Source of the DNA: Chloroflexota bacterium
Lineage (GTDB): Bacteria; Chloroflexota; Anaerolineae; Aggregatilineales; J027
DNA length: 64,000 nt
Assembly (NCBI GenBank): GCA_016234595.1
Contig: JACRBG010000055.1
Coordinates: 248,001-312,000 of the forward strand
Direction: 5' to 3'
Below are positions 46,493 through 56,237 of the stretch, in pieces. The position numbers and the translations under genes were made by a program. The first letter of the stretch is position 1. Every line of letters begins with the position of its first letter. The notes under the pieces are model-generated. The model saw only the letters and a list, made by a program, of their open reading frames with translations, did no database searches and was not told the DNA's origin.

Positions 46493-46517
46493 GGAGAGGA
46501 CACACGTTGTCCTCTCC
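46493..46517 (+). promoter_or_regulatory. Hairpin between the binding-protein and permease genes
   Basis: GGAGAGGACA (46493-46502) pairs perfectly with TGTCCTCTCC (46508-46517) around a five-base loop. No immediate T-run follows, so it looks like a partial terminator or mRNA 3' stabiliser. This is usual after a solute-binding protein gene that is expressed above its permease. Confidence 0.65.
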
Positions 46518-46553
46518 TGTTATATTCCTTTTTATTGGGGAGTCCGTTTTTTT

Positions 46554-47534
46554 ATGTCTATTGATAATCAAGTCTTTCTCCAAAATGTCATCATTGGCCT
46601 TACAGTTGGGGGCTATCTGGCTCTCATCGCCTTGGGCTATACGATGGTGTACGGGATCATTGAACTCATCAACTTCGCACATGGTGACCTTTTTGCATTC
46701 GGCTTTTTTATTTCGCTCACCATCTTTGCCAAAATTAATCCCGACATCCCTTTGCATGGGGCTAATCTTTATTTGCTGCTGCCCGGTGTGGCTATTTTGA
46801 CCATGTTACTCACTGGGTCGCTGAACCTAGCCATTGACCAAATCGCCTATCGGCCTTTACGCAAAGCTCCCCGATTAGCTCCGCTCCTCACCGCTGTTGG
46901 TGTTTCCTTCATGCTGGAAGCCATCTATGCTATTTGGAAAGGGCCATCTCAAGTTCCCTACCCCCGCTATTTCCCCAAAGAAGATTACATAAACAATGAA
47001 AAAGTAATCTCCTTTTTCTCAAAATTGGGTCTCGACATCACGACATGGCGCATTGTCTCGTTTACTACCAAAGACCTATTCCTATTTAGTGTCACCATTC
47101 CGCTTGTTATCGCCCTCACCCTCTTCATTGACCGTACCCGTGTCGGCAAAGCCATGCGGGCCTGTGCCCAAGACCGCGAAGCCGCGATGATGATGGGTAT
47201 CAACGTTAACCGCATTATCGCCACCACCTTTTTTACGGGTGGTGCGTTGGCAGGTGTCGCGGGCATGGTCTGGGGTCTCTACATCAATTCAGGCCGCTTC
47301 ACGATGGGTTTCGAAGCGGGGTTGATGGCTTTTACCTCGGCGGTATTAGGCGGTATTGGCAACATCCGGGGCGCTGTTTTGGGTGCCTTTATCATCGGCA
47401 TGATAAAGGCTATGAGTGATAGCTATATTGGGAGCGAATGGACGCGCGTGGTCATCTTCGGCATCCTCATTCTCATGCTGGTATTCCGACCATCGGGCAT
47501 TCTCGGCTCGACCCAATCTATCGAAAAACTGTAG
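46554..47534 (+). CDS. livH: Branched-chain amino-acid ABC transporter, permease
   Basis: This 326-residue membrane subunit has eight or so hydrophobic segments. The family motifs GYTMVYGIIELINFAHGD near residue 30 and RACAQDREAAMMMGINVNR near 200 are present; the latter is the cytoplasmic ATPase-contact loop. It forms the channel together with LivM. A GGGGAG ribosome site lies 12 bases before the ATG. It ends 10 bases before livM. Confidence 0.93.
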   Translation: MSIDNQVFLQNVIIGLTVGGYLALIALGYTMVYGIIELINFAHGDLFAFGFFISLTIFAKINPDIPLHGANLYLLLPGVAILTMLLTGSLNLAIDQIAYRPLRKAPRLAPLLTAVGVSFMLEAIYAIWKGPSQVPYPRYFPKEDYINNEKVISFFSKLGLDITTWRIVSFTTKDLFLFSVTIPLVIALTLFIDRTRVGKAMRACAQDREAAMMMGINVNRIIATTFFTGGALAGVAGMVWGLYINSGRFTMGFEAGLMAFTSAVLGGIGNIRGAVLGAFIIGMIKAMSDSYIGSEWTRVVIFGILILMLVFRPSGILGSTQSIEKL

Positions 47535-47544
47535 GAGTGGATTT

Positions 47545-48699
47545 ATGCGCGATATACTTGCACAACCTCGCCCTGTCCTATTGGGGCGGCTACGTTGGGT
47601 CTTGGTTGTCATCATTGTTATCATCGCCCCTTTTGTCATGAAAGAACTGGAGCATTTGACTAATTTCGGTCTGATCACTCAGGTCAATCGTGCCCTCATT
47701 TTTGTGGCTCTAGCACAGGGGTTAAATATTGTGGTTGGTTTGGCGGGGCTGCTCGATCTTGGCTACGCCGCGTTTTTTGCGATTGGGGCGTATACGTTTG
47801 GCCTCCTTACATGGCCTACCCACGATATTGAGATGAGTTTTTTCCTTGCCATCTGGGTTTGCGCCCTCGTTGCTGCCCTGTTTGGTATCATCATCGGCGC
47901 ACCAACCTTGCGATTACGCGGCGATTATCTGGCAATCGTAACATTGGCCTTTGGGGAAATCATCCCATCCCTCGTGCGTAATTTAGGCGATTTCACCTTT
48001 ACCTATCACGGCAAAGAATATATTAAGGACTACAACCTGACCAATGGGAGTCAAGGTCTAACACCACTGGGCCGTCCCGATTTCAGCTTTTTTGAAAGAC
48101 TTTTTGGTTTAGACCACGGAGCTTTGAATGTTGGGGTCAAACCCACCTTCTGGTATTTTGCCATCGTCATTACTTCGATGATTGTCCTGTTCGCCGCCAC
48201 CCGCCTCAATAATTCCCGTTTGGGCCGCGCATGGAAAGCCATCCGTGAAGATGAAACCGCCGCTGATTTTATGGGTGTTGATCCCATCCGCACCAAACTT
48301 GCCGCCTTTGCAATTGGTGCATCCTTTTCTGGTTTAGCTGGGGCGGTCTATGCCTCAATGCTAGGCGCAATTTTCCCCGAACTATTCCGTTTCCAAGTCT
48401 CTATCTTCTTGCTGATTATTGTGGTTCTCAGCGGGCGTGGCAGCATCTGGGGGGTATTAATCGGCGGATTAATTATTGCCACCTTTGATGGGGTATTTTT
48501 GGCCCAAATCTTGCCCGATATTTTCAACGGCAAAATCCTGCCCGAATATGATGTGCAAAGTCTGCGCTGGGTCTTCTTTGGCTCAGGGTTAATTATCATC
48601 ATGATTTTCCGTCCGCAGGGCTTGTTCCCACCCAAATCAACCGAGCGTAAAGCGGCTCCCCCTCCCCCCGCTGAATCCACCCAAGGGGTGCAAAGCTAA
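47545..48699 (+). CDS. livM: Branched-chain amino-acid ABC transporter, permease
   Basis: The second permease has 384 residues. The ATG at 47545 is preceded by TAGGAGTGG; an open frame extends upstream inside livH but is not real. The motif VNRALIFVALAQGLNIVVGLAGLLDLG is a LivM hallmark (residues about 43-69), and KAIREDETAADFMGVDP is the ATPase-coupling loop. A Pro-rich tail ends the protein. Its stop overlaps the livG start by one base. Confidence 0.93.
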   Translation: MRDILAQPRPVLLGRLRWVLVVIIVIIAPFVMKELEHLTNFGLITQVNRALIFVALAQGLNIVVGLAGLLDLGYAAFFAIGAYTFGLLTWPTHDIEMSFFLAIWVCALVAALFGIIIGAPTLRLRGDYLAIVTLAFGEIIPSLVRNLGDFTFTYHGKEYIKDYNLTNGSQGLTPLGRPDFSFFERLFGLDHGALNVGVKPTFWYFAIVITSMIVLFAATRLNNSRLGRAWKAIREDETAADFMGVDPIRTKLAAFAIGASFSGLAGAVYASMLGAIFPELFRFQVSIFLLIIVVLSGRGSIWGVLIGGLIIATFDGVFLAQILPDIFNGKILPEYDVQSLRWVFFGSGLIIIMIFRPQGLFPPKSTERKAAPPPPAESTQGVQS

Positions 48700-49484
48700 T
48701 GACTACCCTACTGGAAGCACGCGGGGTCAGCAAAGCCTTTGGGCGTTTGATTGCGGTAGATACCCTCGACTACACCATTGATAACAATTCAATCAATAGT
48801 ATCATCGGGCCAAATGGGGCGGGCAAAACCACCTTTTTTAATGTCGTGACAGGTTACTATAAGCCTACCACGGGCAAAGTCCTGTTTAACCAACACAACA
48901 TCAGCGGGTCACGCCCCAACCAACTTACCCGCATCGGTATCGCCCGTACTTTCCAAACTATCCGGCTGTTTAATAACCTGACCTCGCTCGAAAATATCCT
49001 CATTGGGATGCACCATCGCCTCAAAGCCAGCGTTTTTGGCGATATTTTTAAGCCACCGCCTGTCCGCCGCGAGGAAGCCCGTGCTCATGAAGAGGCATTT
49101 CAACTTTTGGAATATGTTGGGCTAAAGGGTTATGAGGAACACACTGCCAAATTTTTGCCCTACGGTCACCAACGACGTCTCGAAATTGCCCGTGCCCTAG
49201 CGACACAACCCAAATTACTCTTGCTGGATGAGCCCACCGCTGGCATGAACCCGAACGAAACACAGGATATGATTTTGTTTATCCGCAAACTCCGCGATGA
49301 ACGTGATCTCTCGATCCTGCTGATTGAACACGATATGAAGGTAGTCATGACCATTTCGGATAAGGTCACAGTCTTGGACTATGGCAAAAAGATCGCCGAG
49401 GGTCGGCCATCCGAAGTCCAAAAAGATGAACGGGTGATTGAAGCCTATCTCGGACGACGTGCCCTCGAGATGCTGAAGAAATGA
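48699..49484 (+). CDS. livG: Branched-chain amino-acid ABC transporter, ATPase
   Basis: This 261-residue cytoplasmic ATPase has Walker A GPNGAGKTT near residue 39 and the LivG-typical IGIARTFQTIRLFNNLTSLEN near 80. The signature is LPYGHQRRLEIARAL and Walker B LLLLDEPTAGMNP. The Asn-containing AGMNP ending is typical of LivG. The gene overlaps livF by 4 bases. Confidence 0.94.
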   Translation: MTTLLEARGVSKAFGRLIAVDTLDYTIDNNSINSIIGPNGAGKTTFFNVVTGYYKPTTGKVLFNQHNISGSRPNQLTRIGIARTFQTIRLFNNLTSLENILIGMHHRLKASVFGDIFKPPPVRREEARAHEEAFQLLEYVGLKGYEEHTAKFLPYGHQRRLEIARALATQPKLLLLDEPTAGMNPNETQDMILFIRKLRDERDLSILLIEHDMKVVMTISDKVTVLDYGKKIAEGRPSEVQKDERVIEAYLGRRALEMLKK

Positions 49485-50224
49485 TTGAAACCATGAGCGA
49501 AACAAAAACTGCACTTTTAGAACTAAACAACATCCATAGTTATTACGGCAATATCCACGCCCTCAAAGGCATTTCCATGCAAATCTTTGAAGGCGAAATT
49601 GTGACTCTCATTGGTTCCAATGGCGCTGGCAAAAGCACTACCATTCGTACCATTAGTGGCGTTATGCACCCTCGTGAGGGAACGATTTTGCTGGAAGGTC
49701 AACCTATCCAACATTTTCCCGCGCACAGTCTTGTTTCAAAGGGAATTTCCCAATCACCGGAGGGTCGGCGTATTTTCCCCCGTCTATCCGTACGCGATAA
49801 TTTGGCAATGGGCGCATACAAACGTAATGACCGCAAAGCCATTCGCCAAGATATCGACCGTGTGTACGGGCTATTTCCACGCCTAAAAGAACGTGCCAAG
49901 CAATATGGCGGCACACTTTCCGGCGGGGAACAACAAATGCTTGCCATTGGGCGTGCATTGATGGCCCGTCCCCGTCTGCTGTTGTTAGATGAACCCTCCA
50001 TGGGATTGGCCCCCGTCCTCGTTGAGCAAATCTTCGAAATCATTGTCCGCATCAATAAAGAAGAAGGCACGACTATTTTGTTGGTCGAACAAAACGCGCT
50101 GATGGCCCTCGAGGTCGCCCGCCGGGGCTATGTCTTACAAACTGGCAATGTCGTATTGCATGACAACGCCGATACCCTTATGCACAACGAAATGGTACGC
50201 CGTGTTTACCTCGGCGAAGAATAA
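49481..50224 (+). CDS. livF: Branched-chain amino-acid ABC transporter, ATPase
   Basis: The second ATPase has 247 residues. Walker A GSNGAGKST is near residue 43, the LivF-typical QSPEGRRIFPRLSVRDNLAMG is near 90 (given by position), the signature is LSGGEQQMLAIGRALM and Walker B is LLLLDEPSMGLAP. The ATG at 49481 overlaps livG; a second ATG at 49493 is also usable. It is the last gene of the operon, followed by a strong terminator. Confidence 0.94.
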   Translation: MIETMSETKTALLELNNIHSYYGNIHALKGISMQIFEGEIVTLIGSNGAGKSTTIRTISGVMHPREGTILLEGQPIQHFPAHSLVSKGISQSPEGRRIFPRLSVRDNLAMGAYKRNDRKAIRQDIDRVYGLFPRLKERAKQYGGTLSGGEQQMLAIGRALMARPRLLLLDEPSMGLAPVLVEQIFEIIVRINKEEGTTILLVEQNALMALEVARRGYVLQTGNVVLHDNADTLMHNEMVRRVYLGEE

Positions 50225-50227
50225 AAC

Positions 50228-50260
50228 AAAAAACCGGAGAGATAAACGCTCCGGTTTTTT
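50228..50260. terminator. Bidirectional terminator after livF
   Basis: AAAAAACCGGAG (50228-50239) pairs with CTCCGGTTTTTT (50249-50260). A-run and T-run flank the GC core, so it can stop both the livF transcript and the minus-strand lipoprotein transcript. Confidence 0.9.
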
Positions 50261-50300
50261 AATTTCTCTATGGTGTAAGGGTTAACCTTTTGGCAATTTG

Positions 50301-51584
50301 TTATTGTTTTAAAGATGCAAGCGGTACAGGCACAAGTTCACCATTTTGAATAACCATAATATCTGGCCCGGACATATTGCACTCCCCTGTCTCATCGCAC
50401 GCAATCTGCCCGCTTGCCCCTACATAATCGGTGGTACCCCGAACAGTATCCACTAAGGCTTGACGGGGGATGTAGAGATTGCCATCACTACCCAAAATTG
50501 CCACCTTGCGTACAGCCTGAATCAGAATGTTAGCCGCATCAAATGCATCCCATACCGACCGTGAAACAATACCCGGTTCTACCCCAAATGTTTCTTTATA
50601 AGAAGTGTCAAACAACGTTTTCTGATCCGATTCAGGTGGTTCGGATTCCCCTGACAAATATATCCCTTCACTGCCATTGCCCGTCAATTCGATAAAAGTT
50701 TGTGGATTCACCCCATCCGACCCGGCGAAGACAATATCTTGCATCGTGCTATCTTGCAGGCTATTGACAACTGCCGCAACTTCAGGAGTATAGCCGGGGA
50801 AAAAGATGGCTTCTGGCTGGGTTGCCTCAACCTCTATCAGTGCATTCGCATAAGTTTCGGGGTCGGCACCATCAGGCACTTCAAGCACAATAACCACCTC
50901 ACCACCGGATGATTCAAATTCATCACGGGTGACTTCAGCTAACTGCGTACTATAGATCGAGTCGTCATGGAGGATGGCAAGTTTGCGGATGTTGAGAATC
51001 TGAAAAAGGTACTTCGCCATCAACACCCCTTGGGCATTGTCGTTAAAGATGACTCGATTAAAGACCTTTGAGCCTGTCTGGGTCAGATTGGGATTGGTGG
51101 CTGTAGGGGACATCATAGGAATCCCAGCCGCCTCATAAATCGGGGTAGCTGCGCGGCTTGCCCCCGAAAACGCATGACCCACCACCGCCACCAAACCATC
51201 CGATTGAGCAGTTACAAGGCGAGTAGCAGCCTCAGCTCCACCTTCGGGTGTCCCTTGGTCGTTTTCATCTATCTGGGCAAATAGAAAACCATTGAGCGAG
51301 TTTTCGTTGGCAATAGCAATAGCGACTTGGGTAGCTTGAGAAAATGCTATCCCAATGCTGGCGCTATCACCGGTTAAGGGGGCGGCCGTGCCTATTTTAA
51401 TCGTATTACCGGCCACAATCATCGTACATCCTAATGCGTCTTGGGTACATGCTTCGGGTTGACTGATTTCGCGCGGCGTGGTCGCTGTGGGTGCAGATTT
51501 TTTCCCCTCATTGTTATCTTTATCGCCACAGCCTATCAAAATCAGAGTTCCCACCAATAAGAAGGCTATATTTTTTCTAAGCAT
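50301..51584 (-). CDS. Branched-chain amino-acid-type solute-binding lipoprotein
   Basis: This 427-residue protein has a lipoprotein signal, hydrophobic to LIGC with the lipidated Cys at 19. A Lys/Thr-rich linker and a type I periplasmic-binding fold of the Leu/Ile/Val family follow (IKIGTAAPLTGDSASIG, MSPTATNPNLTQTG, FAGSDGVNPQTF). It differs from the LivK at 45163 and is not in the ABC operon. It begins 3 bases after the stop of the giant kinase gene, which strongly suggests that the two are co-transcribed and that it serves as a ligand sensor for that kinase. This function is inferred. Confidence 0.85.
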   Translation of the reverse strand: MLRKNIAFLLVGTLILIGCGDKDNNEGKKSAPTATTPREISQPEACTQDALGCTMIVAGNTIKIGTAAPLTGDSASIGIAFSQATQVAIAIANENSLNGFLFAQIDENDQGTPEGGAEAATRLVTAQSDGLVAVVGHAFSGASRAATPIYEAAGIPMMSPTATNPNLTQTGSKVFNRVIFNDNAQGVLMAKYLFQILNIRKLAILHDDSIYSTQLAEVTRDEFESSGGEVVIVLEVPDGADPETYANALIEVEATQPEAIFFPGYTPEVAAVVNSLQDSTMQDIVFAGSDGVNPQTFIELTGNGSEGIYLSGESEPPESDQKTLFDTSYKETFGVEPGIVSRSVWDAFDAANILIQAVRKVAILGSDGNLYIPRQALVDTVRGTTDYVGASGQIACDETGECNMSGPDIMVIQNGELVPVPLASLKQ

Positions 51585-51587
51585 ATA

Positions 51588-54500
51588 TTATCCCCCTACA
51601 TCAAAGAAGATTCGTTCAGATTCTGTTAGCTCTCGGAATACACAACAGTCGTTGGCAAAATTTTTGAGAGCGTCGACCGTCGGCCAGACCTGCCAACGTC
51701 GCACAATGCCATCATTGCCTGCTGCCGCAACCCATGTATCCGACGGATTAAAATCCACAGCATTTATGTCTTGGGAGCCAACCGAAAAACTTATAATAGT
51801 ACGATGGGATTTCAAATCCCACAGGCGAATCGTGCTATCATCGCTTACCGAAACCAATCGGTTGCTGTTATGGCTGAATTGAACGGCATTGACCACATCC
51901 GTATGACCGACCAATGTAAAAGCAAGTTTATTCTTTTTAATATCCCACACCCGAATGATGTGATCCACGCCTCCCGTCGCCAGATACTTGCCATCCGTAC
52001 TGTAATCTACACTCGTAAGTCCCCCTGCCTGCCCGCCAAAGGTGTGTAAAATCTCCCCTGTTTCTCGGTCAAAGATGAAGGCATTGCCATCAAAGCCCAC
52101 ACTTGCCACATAAAGCCCGTCTGGTGAAAAAACCACATCGCTTACCTCGGCAGTATGGTAATCAAAGACCAATTGTGTCTCACCTGTGGCCGCCTCCCAA
52201 ATACGTACCACATGATCCGATGAACCCGAAGCCACCCAGCGATTATCGGGGCTAATGGCAACGGTCTGAACAATACTGGTATGTTCAGCATACCGCTGCA
52301 AGATCTGACCGGACTGCACATCCCACAGCAACGCTAAACCATTCCGATCTGCGGTGGCGATGAGTTTCCCATCCGAGCTATAGGCAACATCGTTAACCCA
52401 GCCCTCATGGGGTAATTCCGTTACAAGTTGCCCCGTCTCAATATCCCATATCTTGACCGTCCGGTCCCAACTGGCACTCGCCAAATGGTGTTGATCGGGC
52501 GAAAACGCCACCGCGTTAATCAATTGATCGTGATGTCCAATAACTTGACCCTCCAAGCCAGCAACCGATTTCCAAATCCGGGCTGTACCATCCTGACCAG
52601 CCGTGACAATTGCACGAGATTGAGAGTCAAATTGGGCGCTTGAAACCGACACAATATGGCCTGAAAGTGTATAGATTTCCGCCCCAGTAGACGCATTCCA
52701 AACCCGTGCGGTGTTATCATCAGATGCACTCACAATCTGCGATCCATCAAAATTATATGCTACAGTGTTCACTGCTGCGGTATGCCCGCTTAATAGAATA
52801 TTTAACTCTTCAGATGCTACGCTCCAAATGCCAATGGTGTTGTCAGCATGGGCCGAGGCGATATGCTGACCATCTGGACTAAAATTGGCGTCATTGATAT
52901 AGCCATTTGCATAGCTTAAATGTGCCCTTTCAGTTTTCAGAGCCAAATCCCATATATAAATTGAATTGGTGCTGGTCGTGAGTAAGGATTGTCCATCGGG
53001 GCTAAGCGCAAGCGAGCGAACTTTGGTCAGGCGATTATCCCTAAAATCCCATTGAATTGCACCTGTCCGAACATCCCATATTTTTAACGCTCCCTCATAG
53101 CTTGCGCTTATCACATAGGCGCTATCGTTACTAAAGGTGGCATGATACACCACGCTATCATGGGTAATTTCGTTCACCATCTCATATGAGCTAGTATCCC
53201 AAACCCGTACTTTGCCATCAAATCCAGTAGCGAGTAAGTAGCGACCGTTGGGGCTAAAGACGACCATCATGACTTGAGAATCGGAACTCGCAATTGAAAA
53301 AACAATCTGCTGGCTGGGGATGTCCCAAATCAGCACACGCCCCGATTTTTCGGCCAAAGCCACTTGATTCCCGCTTGGGCTAAAAGCTGCATAATTTATG
53401 GGACTATCTTGGTTAATGACTTGCTCCAACCGATTTGCCAAAACCGCCTGAGTAAGGGCACGCTCCGCCTGCCATGTATAGGGAAAGTCATCCAGCGCGG
53501 CTAAGCTCAATAAAATAGCTCGTTCGGGCAAACTGCCTTGCATCTCCAAATCTGCTTGGGTCGCAAGGGTCAAAGCACGGGCGATATTGGCTCGATGTTG
53601 GGCCTCATCGGCGTTCTGTCGGGATTGAATGCCAAGAAAAATCGCCAAGCCTGTCACCGCAATAAGAATCACTCCACCCAGCCCCAACACACGCACAAAT
53701 ATCCTAAGTTGCTGAACTCGCCGCTTTTCAGCTTTAAAGGTTTCCTGAGCAAGCTGAAGCTCACGGGTCTGACGATTTTGTTCTTGGGTCATTTCAGATT
53801 CGTATGCAGCAATACCCGCCAACAAAAACTGCTGTTCTTGCCGGGTCAAGGCAATCTGAGTGGAAGCAGACCATTCTTGGATGTGGGCGAGGCGAGCACC
53901 CCGTAACAAATAACTTGGGTCTTGGTCGGCAGCATACCATTCTGCTGCGGAGCTTGCCAATAAACGCTGGGTGCGAATATCATCTCGATTTTCCTGCACC
54001 CATTGATGCAAAAGCCCCCATTCACGAATTAGCGATTCATGGGCTACCTCGACCGTCGGGATACGAGTACCGGGGTCAAAATCAAGGGTGAGCAGACGAT
54101 AATTAGTAAATTTATCAATCACCCCTTGCATGGTCACGCCATTAATCGTCGGCAAATCGGTTTGCAACACCCGGCGGCGCGTGTCTTCTACCCCTTCCCC
54201 AAGCGTCACCAGTCGTAAAAATAATTGCCGAGCAAGTTTCTGCTCCTCAGCTCCTAAATTCTGATAGATAGCATCGGCTCGTTTTGCCAAAATAGCGCGT
54301 ATCCCACCCAATGATTGGTAATCGGCAAAAGTCAAGCTATTGCCTTTACGTAGGTCGAATAGCTCAGTGAGGGTATATTGCAGTAATGGCAAAGCTCCCG
54401 GCTGTTCAACAACCTCGGAAACCACCACATTGAGCAACTCAGGTTCGATACTAACCCCTACCTGCCGGGCTGGTTCAACAATGGCCCGTTCGAGTTCAGC

Positions 54501-55958
54501 CCTGCTTAGGGGGATAATGACTTCGGTACATTGCCGCAACAAGTTACCAAACTCAGCATATCTGAGAGGGCGATCATAGAAATCAGCTCTTAGAATGCAA
54601 ATCACGCGCAGTGGGCTTTGCGGGGCCGTCACTGCCTGTACAATCAAGTTGAGAAAATGGCGGATGCGTTGTGTATCATCTGAAAGGGTGAAAATTTGTT
54701 GAAATTCATCAATCACAAGCAGTAATTCACCACCCGGCGGCAAAATTAAACGGGCAGCTTGCAAAAGTCCCTTTTCATCCCGCTGCAAAATACTCATCAA
54801 ATCAGCGGGTTTTTGGCTCGATATGCTTAATAAACTGGCCTCTAGCTCTTCGATCAATTGTTCGCTAGGCAAAACCTCGGTAATAAACCAATGTTCCGAA
54901 CCCGGAATAGCGCCTTCTCGAAGGGCTGGCAGCAACCCCGCCTTTACGACGCTGGATTTTCCACTGCCACTTGGCCCGACCAATGCCATAAAATGACTCG
55001 ATAACTCGTCGGCCTGTAAGGAAGCCAGAAGCTGTTTTACAAGGAGTTCGCGCCCAAAAAATTTACTATTGTCTGTTTCGTCAAATGGCCGCAATCCTTT
55101 ATATGGATTGCCCTCATACTTAATTTCCGGGCTAGGTAGCAGAGTTTCTGTTGTCTGATCGCCTGCAAGTTCACGCAATGCCGTCATCAATTGCATAACG
55201 TTTTCATAGCGTTCGGCCACTTCTTTAGCGGTTGCCCGCTGCAAGATGGCATAAATGCCCTCAGGTAACTGAGGATTCAACACGCGGGGATCAGGCAGAG
55301 GGTCAACAAGGTGGCCTCTGATAAGCAGATTAAGATCACGGGTGTTATAGGGATGTTGTCCGGTCAACATCTCATACATCACGATCCCGAGGCTATAAAT
55401 ATCTCCTTGAGGTGATGGCGCTTCCGATTTGATTTGTTCTGGCGGCAGATAGGCAGGCGACCCCGAAAGGCCCGTTCCCTTGTCTTCTTGATTAAGGTGA
55501 TGAGCAAGGCCAAAGTCGCTCAGATAGGCATTGCCTTCTTCATCTAGCAAGATATTGCCGGGTTTGATATCCCGATGAATAATGCTATGCCGATGTGCAA
55601 CAGCCAGCGCGGATGTAACTTGTTCTAAAATCCGCAGGATTTTGTCAAAAGATAGATCGGGCTTACCGAGGTAATCACGCAGGTTACCTCCCCGTATCCA
55701 ACGCATGACCAGATAGGCCCCATCGGGGTTACGCCAATAATCAAATAGCGGCACAATAAAGGGATGTTCCAGCCGTGCGATTGTTTGAGCTTCAATATCG
55801 AACCGACGGACAAAATCCGGCAAGTTGGCAAATTCTGGCAAAATTATTTTGATGGCAACTTCGCGGTTTACTACTTCTTGGTAGGCGCGATATACCTCAC
55901 CAAATGTCCCCGATCCTATTGACTCCTTAAATTGATAGCCTTTAAGGTTGGTAAGCAT
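51588..55958 (-). CDS. Transmembrane Ser/Thr kinase - STAND ATPase - WD40 receptor
   Basis: This 1456-residue protein has four parts. Residues 1-270 are a Hanks-type kinase: glycine loop GSGTFGEVY near 16, HRDIKPGN with catalytic Asp near 127 and DFGLA near 147. Residues about 285-700 form an nSTAND1-type ATPase with Walker A GPSGSGKSS near 331 and Walker B LLLVIDEFQQ. A charged helix precedes one membrane segment at about 750-775. Fourteen WD40 blades (about 850-1440), for example VRVWDT, VKIWDI and IRLWDL, would make two seven-bladed propellers. The kinase faces the cytoplasm, so the propellers should face outside. An AAGGA ribosome site precedes the ATG. The downstream partner is the binding lipoprotein. 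Confidence 0.92.
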   Translation of the reverse strand: MLTNLKGYQFKESIGSGTFGEVYRAYQEVVNREVAIKIILPEFANLPDFVRRFDIEAQTIARLEHPFIVPLFDYWRNPDGAYLVMRWIRGGNLRDYLGKPDLSFDKILRILEQVTSALAVAHRHSIIHRDIKPGNILLDEEGNAYLSDFGLAHHLNQEDKGTGLSGSPAYLPPEQIKSEAPSPQGDIYSLGIVMYEMLTGQHPYNTRDLNLLIRGHLVDPLPDPRVLNPQLPEGIYAILQRATAKEVAERYENVMQLMTALRELAGDQTTETLLPSPEIKYEGNPYKGLRPFDETDNSKFFGRELLVKQLLASLQADELSSHFMALVGPSGSGKSSVVKAGLLPALREGAIPGSEHWFITEVLPSEQLIEELEASLLSISSQKPADLMSILQRDEKGLLQAARLILPPGGELLLVIDEFQQIFTLSDDTQRIRHFLNLIVQAVTAPQSPLRVICILRADFYDRPLRYAEFGNLLRQCTEVIIPLSRAELERAIVEPARQVGVSIEPELLNVVVSEVVEQPGALPLLQYTLTELFDLRKGNSLTFADYQSLGGIRAILAKRADAIYQNLGAEEQKLARQLFLRLVTLGEGVEDTRRRVLQTDLPTINGVTMQGVIDKFTNYRLLTLDFDPGTRIPTVEVAHESLIREWGLLHQWVQENRDDIRTQRLLASSAAEWYAADQDPSYLLRGARLAHIQEWSASTQIALTRQEQQFLLAGIAAYESEMTQEQNRQTRELQLAQETFKAEKRRVQQLRIFVRVLGLGGVILIAVTGLAIFLGIQSRQNADEAQHRANIARALTLATQADLEMQGSLPERAILLSLAALDDFPYTWQAERALTQAVLANRLEQVINQDSPINYAAFSPSGNQVALAEKSGRVLIWDIPSQQIVFSIASSDSQVMMVVFSPNGRYLLATGFDGKVRVWDTSSYEMVNEITHDSVVYHATFSNDSAYVISASYEGALKIWDVRTGAIQWDFRDNRLTKVRSLALSPDGQSLLTTSTNSIYIWDLALKTERAHLSYANGYINDANFSPDGQHIASAHADNTIGIWSVASEELNILLSGHTAAVNTVAYNFDGSQIVSASDDNTARVWNASTGAEIYTLSGHIVSVSSAQFDSQSRAIVTAGQDGTARIWKSVAGLEGQVIGHHDQLINAVAFSPDQHHLASASWDRTVKIWDIETGQLVTELPHEGWVNDVAYSSDGKLIATADRNGLALLWDVQSGQILQRYAEHTSIVQTVAISPDNRWVASGSSDHVVRIWEAATGETQLVFDYHTAEVSDVVFSPDGLYVASVGFDGNAFIFDRETGEILHTFGGQAGGLTSVDYSTDGKYLATGGVDHIIRVWDIKKNKLAFTLVGHTDVVNAVQFSHNSNRLVSVSDDSTIRLWDLKSHRTIISFSVGSQDINAVDFNPSDTWVAAAGNDGIVRRWQVWPTVDALKNFANDCCVFRELTESERIFFDVGG

Positions 55959-56237
55959 CTATCCTTCTTTTTTGGAAATACTTCCAGTGGAAGTCATTTT
56001 ACCAAAATCCTTTAGTTGGTGCTTGAAATTGCGCAGTGCAACTGTGTTTTCAAAAATTCGATTTGGGCTGATATTGGTCGTCTTTTGGCTGATGTTGCTG
56101 TAAGATATACTCGCCCCAAGCCATTACTCGAAGTTTGATTGAGACCCTCCCTTTTTGACGCAATCGCTTAAACAAGAACATGTTTTGGGGTCGGCTCAAA
56201 TAGTGCCTCATCTTCTGATTTATAGGAAGTTTTACCG

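Noticed and set aside
45163-51584. One single operon with two binding proteins
   Set aside because: The second binding protein is on the opposite strand, lipid-anchored and separated by a bidirectional terminator.
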